Assembly (NCBI GenBank): GCA_910589595.1 | Contig: CAJUTM010000009.1 | Span: 26,651 to 90,650 of the forward strand | DNA: 64,000 bases | Direction: 5' to 3' | DNA from: an uncultured Eubacterium sp. | Lineage (GTDB): Bacteria > Bacillota > Clostridia > Lachnospirales > Lachnospiraceae | Shown here: positions 33,832 through 41,190 of the stretch, in pieces | Numbering within the stretch: position 1 is the stretch's first letter | How the letters are laid out: the number at the start of each line of letters is the position of its first letter | The notes under the pieces: generated by a model | Database searches by the model: none | Told to the model about the DNA's origin: nothing | What the model saw: the letters and a program-made list of their open reading frames with translations, nothing else | Translations under genes and position numbers: made by a program

Positions 33832-33938
33832 CCTGTTTTTTAAAAAATGCGATCAATTATATTAATAAGTAGAATAATTTGCGTTTATATGCTATAATTT
33901 CTGAATTAGGTTGGTTATTAAACATTTGGAGGTGTACA

Positions 33939-34568
33939 ATGATTTCAGCAAAGATTAAAAATATTGATATGATATTTGAAACTTCTTCTTCCATTTTTTC
34001 GCCTAATTCAATTGATGCTGGTACACAGGCGATGCTATCAGTTATCGATTTTCTCCCGCACGATAAAGTATTGGATTTAGGATGTGGGTATGGTGTTGTA
34101 GGCATACTTGCTAGTAAACTGATAGGTGCGGAAAATGTTGTAATGTGTGATATTTCTAAACAGGCATTGGAATATGCAAAAGTGAATTCACACCTTAACA
34201 ATGTACCAAACATTAAAATTTACTTAAGTGATGGTTATGAGAATGTAGAAGAGAAGGATTTTACGCTTATATTGTCAAATCCGCCGTATCATGCAAACTT
34301 TTCTGTTCCCAAACACTTTATAGAGGGTGGATTTAAAAAGTTGGCTTTTGGCGGAAAATTAGTTATGGTTACCAAAAGACTTGATTGGTATAAAAATAAG
34401 CTGACATCTATCTTTGGAGGGGTTAAGATTCACGAAATAAATGGGTATTTTGTCTTTGTTGCTGAAAAACGAAATAGAATTATAAAAGAAAAAGAAAAGA
34501 TTTCAAACAAATTATCAAGAAAATTACAACGCAAACATCAACGCCACAAAGTTAATCATCAAGGATAG
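33939..34568 (+). CDS. Class I SAM-dependent methyltransferase (RsmC-like)
   Basis: A 209-aa methyltransferase. Motif I is VLDLGCGYGVVGILAS (about residues 44-59), the acidic loop is VVMCDISKQALEYA, and the catalytic motif is NPPY (LILSNPPYHANF), as in RsmC/RlmG guanine-N2 or adenine-N6 enzymes acting on RNA or DNA. The C-terminal tail is very basic (SRKLQRKHQRHK), fitting nucleic-acid binding. TTGGAGGTGTACA sets the start. It is AT-rich, on the plus strand, next to an integrase remnant and a tRNA gene, so it is probably horizontally acquired. The substrate is not known. Confidence 0.85.
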   Translation: MISAKIKNIDMIFETSSSIFSPNSIDAGTQAMLSVIDFLPHDKVLDLGCGYGVVGILASKLIGAENVVMCDISKQALEYAKVNSHLNNVPNIKIYLSDGYENVEEKDFTLILSNPPYHANFSVPKHFIEGGFKKLAFGGKLVMVTKRLDWYKNKLTSIFGGVKIHEINGYFVFVAEKRNRIIKEKEKISNKLSRKLQRKHQRHKVNHQG

Positions 34569-34595
34569 AATATATGTGTGCCGCCCCATGGATAA

Positions 34596-34730
34596 TACCA
34601 TAACAGCAGGTTTCTGGTTTTCTCTGACCTGCCGCTTCCATGTGGCAAAGAAAAAGTGAAAGGGCTTGAAGATTTCCATTTTCACACACTCCGCCACACC
34701 TACACAAGTAATCTGCCTTCAGGCGGCGCA
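34596..34730 (+). pseudogene. Tyrosine recombinase (integrase) C-terminal fragment
   Basis: About 45 codons after a TAA carry the hallmark of phage/Tn916-type integrases: KGLEDFHFHTLRHTYTSNL, which holds the HxLRH box, then SGGA. The rest of the C-terminus with the second H and the tyrosine is missing: the frame runs straight into the fold-back element at 34731. No N-terminal part is visible upstream, where the methyltransferase lies instead. It is the relic of a mobile element. Confidence 0.8.
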
Positions 34731-35009
34731 GGCAGGTATCATTCCGAATCCCATCCTTGTATCGCTCCCCGAAAAATTATGTTTTCTTTTGTTTACTGAT
34801 TGCCACCCGAGTATTATCTGAGCTGTCTGCCGTCGTTTCTCCCGACTTTTAACAGTGCGTTCGCACTAAAAGTTAATGCACCACCAGATTAATTATCTCC
34901 TGCTGCGGGCAGATGCGAAGCATCTGTTCGTGAAAGAAAGAGGCTAAAAGAAACCATGTATTTTTCGTTGGGAGTGGCATACCGGACGAGCTGCGGCAGG
35001 ATACCCGCC
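34731..35009. repeat. Fold-back element, copy 2 (internally deleted)
   Basis: It aligns with the reverse complement of 12585-13061: ATCCTTGTATCGCTCCCCG, ACTTTT, AATGCACCACC, GCAGATGCGAAGCATCTG, then AAAGAAAGAGGCT. At about 34950 it jumps to the opposite end (ATTTTTCGTTGGGAGTGGC) and the terminus GGATACCCGCC, so the central part and most of the second arm are gone. The ends still match each other (GGCAGGTATC with GGATACCCGCC). It abuts the truncated integrase. Confidence 0.72.
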
Positions 35010-35039
35010 ATACTGGGACAAACAAATAGATGATTACCC

Positions 35040-36407
35040 CTATTCATACTTTTTACTCTTACATTTCGGATATTTGGACTTCTTCCATTTATGAGACTTA
35101 CTCATAGTCGAAGAAGATTTCAAAAAGTAAGTATAACGAGGTATTGTATTGTTATTGCTTTCATTTACAATCGGGTCGTCAAAAGTAACGTCGATATGAT
35201 ACCATTTACCGCCGAGTTTCACCATATTCCATCCGTGGCCGATTCCCTGACTGCTGCCGACTACAAATTTGCACGGAATCTTCAGTTTTTTCATAATCAT
35301 CTGAAAGGCATGGGCATACCCATCGCAGACGGCAACTTTTTTTATCAGCGCTCCCTTTGCCGTGTGGGAAACACGCGGAATAGACCCCGTCTGATAGCGG
35401 TAATAATCGTATTTTACATTCCGTATCAGCCAGTTATGGACTGCCCTTACTTTTTCATACCGGCTCATATCCTTTTTAATACACGATTTCGTAATCTGGT
35501 GCAGGCGCTTTTTTATTGATTTATTGTAAACCGTAACTTTATAACGATATTTCTTTCCGTTTACGGTAGCGGTTATCGTTGCTTTCCCCTTTTTCTTTGC
35601 CTGCAGCGTTCCCCCTTTGCTTACGGACACAATCTTTTTTTTGCTGCTCTTCCAACTAACGCTCTGAAAATTATTGAATATAACATTCTTTTCTTTGTCA
35701 CCCACCAAAAGGTAACTGTGGGAGACGCTGCAACACGGCGTTTCCGTTGTCGTCACCGGAATATCATTCTTTTTCGCGTATTCATACGCTTTACTTCCTT
35801 TTGGTGCAACAACATTTGTCAGCTTCTCGCAATCATAGATGATGTTGTTTTCAAACGTCGTATTTTCCTTGTCAAAAACAATGTATTTCAAAGATGTACA
35901 GCGGTAAAAAGCATATTTTCTAATTGCTTTCACACTGGATGGAATCCTGACGGATTTTATCTTCGGACTGCAAAAAGCCAGTGCGGAAATGGTTGTAACT
36001 CCATCCGGCACATTGACTTCCAACGCCTCGCCGCGATAGGAAAGAAGGACACCGTCGCGAATGAGAAAATCCGAATCATCTTCCTGCGTATTATCATCAC
36101 TAGTAACCGGAATATCCTCCTCCGTTGTTATAACTCTGCCAGATATAACGGAAAATTTATCCGGCATGCGCTCTCCTAAAATCTCCTGCAGATAGCGTAC
36201 GAGTTCTTTCTTGTCATACTGCCGGCTCAGAGCCCCCTGATATTGCTCTGCCGTTACTTCATAAGTATAATTATCCACATAAATATAATAATGCGGTACT
36301 GTGGCAGCCAGACACGGCGGCGCCGGCGCTGCCCATCCTGACATGGCACTGCCACAAAGAGCCAAGCTAAGTGTTACTGCAAAAATAATTTTTCTCAACC
36401 TTTTCAT
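35040..36407 (-). CDS. Secreted transglutaminase-like protein with BspA-type LRR and Big2-like domain
   Basis: A 455-aa exported protein with signal peptide FAVTLSLALCGSAMSGWAAP. Residues about 125-200 are a BspA leucine-rich repeat (GVTTISALAFCSPKIKSVRI, AIRKYAFYRCTSLKYIVF). A Big2-like Ig domain follows (WKSSKKKIVSVSKGGTLQAK). The C-terminal half is a transglutaminase-like protease fold with the triad C in KVAVCDGYAHAFQM, H in GHGWNMVKL and D in WYHIDVTFDDP. It may crosslink or cut surface proteins. Its start overlaps the upstream phosphotransferase by 4 nt, a surprising partner. Confidence 0.87.
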   Translation of the reverse strand: MKRLRKIIFAVTLSLALCGSAMSGWAAPAPPCLAATVPHYYIYVDNYTYEVTAEQYQGALSRQYDKKELVRYLQEILGERMPDKFSVISGRVITTEEDIPVTSDDNTQEDDSDFLIRDGVLLSYRGEALEVNVPDGVTTISALAFCSPKIKSVRIPSSVKAIRKYAFYRCTSLKYIVFDKENTTFENNIIYDCEKLTNVVAPKGSKAYEYAKKNDIPVTTTETPCCSVSHSYLLVGDKEKNVIFNNFQSVSWKSSKKKIVSVSKGGTLQAKKKGKATITATVNGKKYRYKVTVYNKSIKKRLHQITKSCIKKDMSRYEKVRAVHNWLIRNVKYDYYRYQTGSIPRVSHTAKGALIKKVAVCDGYAHAFQMIMKKLKIPCKFVVGSSQGIGHGWNMVKLGGKWYHIDVTFDDPIVNESNNNTIPRYTYFLKSSSTMSKSHKWKKSKYPKCKSKKYE

Positions 36408-37852
36408 ACTAATCTCCGTTCCAGTGCTTCCACTACAATTTCCAATACTTTGATTCTGGCATATAATTTTGAATTGGCCTCAATGATGTGCCATGGCGCC
36501 TGCTTTGTCGAAGTACGCAGCACCATCTCATCTACCGCTTTCTCATAATCATCCCATCTCTCGCGGTTGCGCCAATCCTCTTCCGTAATTTTCCACTGCT
36601 TTTCCGGTATCATCTGACGCTGTTCAAAACGTTTCGCCTGTTCCGCCGGGTCAATGTGCAGCCAAAATTTGAGAACGATTACGCCCGACTTCACAAGATG
36701 GGCTTCCATATCATTAATTTCTTTATACGCCCGCTGCCATTCTTCTTCCGTGGCAAATCCCTCCACACGTTCTACAAGAACGCGCCCGTACCATGTGCGG
36801 TCAAAAATTGCCAGATGTCCTCGCTTTGGGAACTTCTGCCAAAATCGCCACAAATAGTGATGGGATTTCTCGACGTCATTCGGGGATGCTATCGGTATAA
36901 CTTCGTACCCGCGCGGATCAATGCACTGTGTCAGTCTCTTGATGGCGCCGCCCTTTCCGGCAGCGTCCCATCCCTCGAAAGCAAGTACGACCGGCACCCG
37001 TTCCAAATACATCTTATTGTGCAGCGCCGCCAGCCTCTTCTGCAAATCTTTGCGTTTTTTCTTATACATCTCCGGCTCCAGCGTAAGCGACAAATCCACG
37101 CCTCGCAATACGCCGCTGCGCAAATCTTCTTCTAACATATCTATGCTTCCGGCGCCGGACGAAGAAGCTTTTTCTTCTCTGGCTTTGACTGCCATTTCCA
37201 GACGCCTGACAATCGTTGTCATGATTTTGCAGAGCGCATATTTTTTATCCATTGCTTCTACAACCGTCCACGGCGCATTAGAAGTATCCGTCTGCACAAG
37301 CATCGTGTCGTACTTCTGTAAACAGGCGTCAAAATCTTTATTTTCCTGCCAGTCCTTTTTTGTCACGCGCCAGCGCGTATTTTCATCTTCCTCCAACGCG
37401 GTCAGACGTTTTTTCTGCTCCTTTTTTGTAATCGCCAGAAAAAATTTTATGATTACTACTCTGTCGTCCGTATACTGCTGCTCAAACCGGTTGATCTCCT
37501 CTGCCGTCAATTCCTTTTCATATCCCCGATACCAGCAACAGTCAAAAATATGAACCCGGCCCTTCTCCGGCATCTTTGTTGCATAACGCCAAAGATAGGG
37601 GCGCATACGCTCCTCTTCGGTTTCTTTTTCCATCGTAAAAACCTGAAATCCCCTTGGGTCTAAGGGCTGAATCATCTTCCCTATCATCGTTCCTTTGCCA
37701 GACGCCTCAAACCCCTCAAAGACAATGGCAATCGGAACGCCCATTTTCCTGCACTGTCGCTGCAATTCCCCCATGCGGATTTCCAAATGAGCCATACGGT
37801 CATCATAATCCGGCCAATCCGCTCTCTTTTTTACATCCATGTTTTCGAGCAT
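36404..37852 (-). CDS. pap: Polyphosphate:AMP phosphotransferase (double PPK2 domain)
   Basis: A 482-aa class II PPK2 enzyme that transfers phosphate from polyphosphate to AMP, giving ADP. Two homologous kinase domains are present, each with a Walker A: VFEGFEASGKGTMIGK in the first and AFEGWDAAGKGGAIKRL in the second, with matching lid motifs (DCCWYRGYEKEL versus DRTWYGRVLVERVEGF). The second domain is the better conserved; the first is probably structural, as known for this class. The ATG at 37852 (AAGGGG upstream) is preferred over a GTG three codons earlier. The end overlaps the transglutaminase-like gene by 4 nt. Confidence 0.9.
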   Translation of the reverse strand: MLENMDVKKRADWPDYDDRMAHLEIRMGELQRQCRKMGVPIAIVFEGFEASGKGTMIGKMIQPLDPRGFQVFTMEKETEEERMRPYLWRYATKMPEKGRVHIFDCCWYRGYEKELTAEEINRFEQQYTDDRVVIIKFFLAITKKEQKKRLTALEEDENTRWRVTKKDWQENKDFDACLQKYDTMLVQTDTSNAPWTVVEAMDKKYALCKIMTTIVRRLEMAVKAREEKASSSGAGSIDMLEEDLRSGVLRGVDLSLTLEPEMYKKKRKDLQKRLAALHNKMYLERVPVVLAFEGWDAAGKGGAIKRLTQCIDPRGYEVIPIASPNDVEKSHHYLWRFWQKFPKRGHLAIFDRTWYGRVLVERVEGFATEEEWQRAYKEINDMEAHLVKSGVIVLKFWLHIDPAEQAKRFEQRQMIPEKQWKITEEDWRNRERWDDYEKAVDEMVLRTSTKQAPWHIIEANSKLYARIKVLEIVVEALERRLV

Positions 37853-37876
37853 AAAAATCACCCCTTACACATCGTC

Positions 37877-38323
37877 TCATTTTTTGTTCTTCCATACTTT
37901 GCATTTGCGCAGTTCCTGATATTCTTCATATGCCTGTTCTAGTATCTTTCTCTCATTGGCAAATTTCAACAGATGATAAGCCTCATGATACTTGTAATAG
38001 CCGCTGTCCAGAAAAAATTCCTCCCGCTGCGGTTTTGAGAAAAAACTGTCCGCCTGCATCAAATACCAATAAACATCTTTTGATACGATGCCCTCCGTAC
38101 CATCAAAAGTGTAATGGCTCTTACCGACATATTTCATAATCTCGCATTGAGCGCCCGCCTCTTCCTGTACTTCGCGCAACGCCGTTTCCTTATGACTCTC
38201 TCCCTCTTCTACCGTTCCTTTCGGTAACACCCATCCCTCGTATTTATGCCTGAAATTTTTATACAACAACAAAATTTTACCACGGAAAATCACTACTCCT
38301 CCACAGCTCGTTGCTTCGATCAT
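37877..38323 (-). CDS. Nudix hydrolase
   Basis: A 148-aa Nudix protein. It starts IEATSCGGVVIFRGKILLLY and has the box GTVEEGESHKETALREVQEE then AG. The preceding GWVLPKG is typical of Ap4A/diadenosine or nucleotide-cleaning members. GGAGGGATTGCA sets the start; a longer open frame to 38482 reads through an intergenic hairpin and the end of the PBP gene. It is 24 bp ahead of the polyphosphate:AMP phosphotransferase gene, so the two may share a nucleotide-salvage role (inference). Confidence 0.87.
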   Translation of the reverse strand: MIEATSCGGVVIFRGKILLLYKNFRHKYEGWVLPKGTVEEGESHKETALREVQEEAGAQCEIMKYVGKSHYTFDGTEGIVSKDVYWYLMQADSFFSKPQREEFFLDSGYYKYHEAYHLLKFANERKILEQAYEEYQELRKCKVWKNKK

Positions 38324-38345
38324 TGCAATCCCTCCTGTGTGATAG

Positions 38346-38371
38346 TCAGCGGTGATGTTTTCCACCGCTGA
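38346..38371. other. Hairpin between the PBP and Nudix genes
   Basis: TCAGCGGTG pairs with CACCGCTGA around an 8-nt loop. No T-run follows, so it is more likely an mRNA processing or stability structure than a terminator. It lies 23 nt before the Nudix start codon. Confidence 0.5.
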
Positions 38372-38405
38372 ATTAATATGAATATTTCTTTTAGTATACC
38401 CCAAT

Positions 38406-39878
38406 TCACCAATAAGCGTCAAATATCTTTTTCGCAATAGGCACGGCATGAGTGCCTCCTGTACCTGCGCCCTCCACAACAATACTTACGACCAGCTTTT
38501 TTCCTCCCTTTTCGGCAAAGCCGACAAACCATGCATGGGAGGCGCTAGACGAATCCTGAAATTCTGCCGAACCGGTTTTCCCTCCGGCCTTATATGGCGT
38601 ACCATAATACAACGCAGTTGCCGTACCGCGCTTTACGGTCTCTCTCATCAATGACTTTAGCAGCTTCGCTTCTTCTTCGGATAACGGCTTTCCCAAAGAC
38701 ACCGGTTCATACTGCTCCACAGAGTTGCCCTCACTATCTTCAATCCTGTCGACGACATAAGGGCGCATCAGTTCCCCGCCATGAACGGACGCACATACGA
38801 GAAGTGCATTTTGCAGCGGTGTGACAAGAGTATCACCCTGTCCAATTGACACCTGACGAATATCTCCCTGAGCCGACTTCGAATTGATTGAAAAACGTGA
38901 AGACTTCTGCTCCATTCCTGCAAGCGGAATATTTTTGTTGTAGTAAAAAGATTCGCACAATTTTTTCCATGCGTCGGTATCCAGCTCTTCCCCGATGGAG
39001 CAGAATGCCGTATTACATGATTTGGCAAAGGCTCTTGCCAAATCAACCTTACCGTGGACTTCACCGCCATAGCAGCGTATCAAATCCTTGCCCTTTCCTA
39101 TCTTCCCCTTACACGTATAATGAAATTTATCGTATTTTTCATTTTCACGAATATACTGCAGGGCGGTATACAGTTTAAAACTTGAGCCAGGCGGATACAA
39201 TCCCTGTGTGGCGCGATTATATAATGCCGATTTTTCCCTGCTGTCCGTCGTCAAACGTTTCCAGCGGCTTTCGGTCAAATCATTGGGGTCATAACTTGGT
39301 TTGCTCACCATACTCAGTATTTTTCCGGTTTCCGGCTCTAAGACGACAACGGCGCCGCGATGAGAGCCGAGCGCATCACTCGCTGTCTTCGATAATTTGA
39401 CATCGAGAGTTGTCACCACATTATTTCCCGGATTTTTCTTGCCCTGTAATTCATTCCACATACCAAGCAGCGGATTGATTCCCGTCGTGAGCATCGTATA
39501 TCCCTCCGAAGCCTCCAGTCCGGTTTTTCCGTGCGAAGAGCGCCCTACCACATGCGCAAACAAACTATCATACGGATAGTCTCTTCTTTCATTTCCTTTT
39601 TTATCCGTCACTGTTTTTGCCAGTACTGTACCATTATCTGACAGTATGCTCCCCTTTTTTACCCGTTTGGCGAGCAGCTCCTGTCTTTTATTATAAGAAT
39701 TATTTACTACATCATCCGAATCATGTAAAATAAAATAAACCAAATACCCTGCCATGACAAAAAAGAGAACCATGACAATATATGTCACAACCGCCATCTC
39801 GCGATTCTGACGCTTTCCGCTATGAATTTCTTCACCTGCGGGTTCTTTTCTGTCTGTCGTTTTCCTGCGGATTTTCAT
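38406..39878 (-). CDS. Class B penicillin-binding protein (transpeptidase)
   Basis: A 490-aa membrane-anchored transpeptidase that crosslinks peptidoglycan. One N-terminal helix (VTYIVMVLFFVMAGYLVYFI, about 30-50) is followed by a short pedestal and the transpeptidase domain: SxxK in YPPGSSFKLYTALQ, SxN in AKSCNTAFCS and KTG in AGGKTGSAEF. It lacks PASTA repeats, and its size and partner match the PbpA type that works with RodA. Its start lies 47 nt inside the RodA/FtsW gene. Confidence 0.92.
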   Translation of the reverse strand: MKIRRKTTDRKEPAGEEIHSGKRQNREMAVVTYIVMVLFFVMAGYLVYFILHDSDDVVNNSYNKRQELLAKRVKKGSILSDNGTVLAKTVTDKKGNERRDYPYDSLFAHVVGRSSHGKTGLEASEGYTMLTTGINPLLGMWNELQGKKNPGNNVVTTLDVKLSKTASDALGSHRGAVVVLEPETGKILSMVSKPSYDPNDLTESRWKRLTTDSREKSALYNRATQGLYPPGSSFKLYTALQYIRENEKYDKFHYTCKGKIGKGKDLIRCYGGEVHGKVDLARAFAKSCNTAFCSIGEELDTDAWKKLCESFYYNKNIPLAGMEQKSSRFSINSKSAQGDIRQVSIGQGDTLVTPLQNALLVCASVHGGELMRPYVVDRIEDSEGNSVEQYEPVSLGKPLSEEEAKLLKSLMRETVKRGTATALYYGTPYKAGGKTGSAEFQDSSSASHAWFVGFAEKGGKKLVVSIVVEGAGTGGTHAVPIAKKIFDAYW

Positions 39879-41190
39879 TCAGGCCATCCTCCTCTCTGCC
39901 ATTCAGGACATACATTCCCTGTATAATGCTGAAAATCATTATTGTCGTCATAACGGAACTGCCTCCGTAACTAATGAGTGGCAGCGTGACGCCGGTAGAC
40001 GGTATAAATTTCGTCGCTCCTCCCACACACAAAAACACCTGAAAAATAAATACAACACTGAGACCAAAAGCAGTCAGCTTATAGAATCGTTTTTTCATTT
40101 TCATCGCTATGTTTATAAACATAATAAAACTGCTGATGTACACAAACAAAAGGCAAATAGAAAAAATAACGCCAAGTTCTTCCGATATCGCGGAAAAGAT
40201 AAAATCACTTTCCACGACCGGTACACTCTTTGGCAGCCCCTGTCCGAGTCCCATACCAAACAGTCCCCCCGTTCCTATCGCAAAAAGGCTGTGGCAAATC
40301 TGGTAAGCCTCGCGGTCAATATGCGGCCACGGGTCACTCCATGCCATGACACGCACCCGAACGTGGGAGAACAGATGGTAAGCAACAACAGAAGCCGCCG
40401 CTCCGGCTCCCACTCCCGCCAAAAGATAGCGGACTTTCATTGTGGCAACATAGAGCATCATCAGATACGTAACAAAATAAATCAACGCCGCACCCAAATC
40501 TTTTTCCACAACTAAAATCACTACATGGACTGCCGCAATGGCAGTTATTACCACAACATTTTTAAACCTCGTCGTCTTTGATAAAAGCGACGCAATAAAA
40601 AACACATAGAGTATTTTCACAAATTCCGAAGGCTGTATCGCTATCCCGCCGATAGATATCCAGTTTCTCGCCCCGTATTTTTCCACACCGATGACAAATA
40701 CAAGCAGCAGAAACAAAATACCCGCAGCTGCATATTGCCATCCGATTTTCTCCCATATCGTAAAACGCTCGATAAATAACGGCACAAGCAGACAGAACCC
40801 CATGGCGAGCGCCGCCATGAATAACTGGCGTATTGCATAATCATACGACAGCCTGCCCAAAATAATAAATCCAATAAGCAGGCAGACCATCATATTATTT
40901 AAAATGAGTTTGGATAATCCTTTATAAGCCTTTTGGTATATTTTCACAAAGATATAATAGAACAGCAGCTCAAGAAACCACAAGAGCACATATTGTATGC
41001 TCTTATTTTCCATGAGTAAGATTGCACTGCAAAGCAGATGCATAAGAAAAATCAACGTGCGCTGTGCACGAAACACTCTCTCCTTTCCCTCTGCCGTCCT
41101 TTTCATAAATACACGAAAACCATAGAACGTGTAAACGGCAAACAGCATAATAATGATATAGCGGGATAATTCAGCTATAATAAATTCCAT
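39832..41190 (-). CDS. RodA/FtsW/SpoVE SEDS glycosyltransferase
   Basis: A 452-aa SEDS-family peptidoglycan polymerase with about ten membrane helices. Family marks are GIEKYGARNWISIGGIAIQP at the large-loop border (as VGVEKYGARNW), EKDLGAALIYFVTYLMMLY, GLGQGLPKSVPVVESDFIFS and STGVTLPLISYGGSS. The long extracellular loop with the conserved aspartate (VVEKDLG) is present. It pairs with the class B PBP encoded next, giving a polymerase-transpeptidase pair for wall growth or sporulation. Its start overlaps the U32 gene by 16 nt. Confidence 0.92.
   Translation of the reverse strand: MEFIIAELSRYIIIMLFAVYTFYGFRVFMKRTAEGKERVFRAQRTLIFLMHLLCSAILLMENKSIQYVLLWFLELLFYYIFVKIYQKAYKGLSKLILNNMMVCLLIGFIILGRLSYDYAIRQLFMAALAMGFCLLVPLFIERFTIWEKIGWQYAAAGILFLLLVFVIGVEKYGARNWISIGGIAIQPSEFVKILYVFFIASLLSKTTRFKNVVVITAIAAVHVVILVVEKDLGAALIYFVTYLMMLYVATMKVRYLLAGVGAGAAASVVAYHLFSHVRVRVMAWSDPWPHIDREAYQICHSLFAIGTGGLFGMGLGQGLPKSVPVVESDFIFSAISEELGVIFSICLLFVYISSFIMFINIAMKMKKRFYKLTAFGLSVVFIFQVFLCVGGATKFIPSTGVTLPLISYGGSSVMTTIMIFSIIQGMYVLNGREEDGLNENPQENDRQKRTRR

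Noticed and set aside
34596..35039. Working mobile element at the integrase
   Set aside because: Only the HxLRH part of the integrase is left; the tyrosine end is missing and no excisionase or att repeats were seen.
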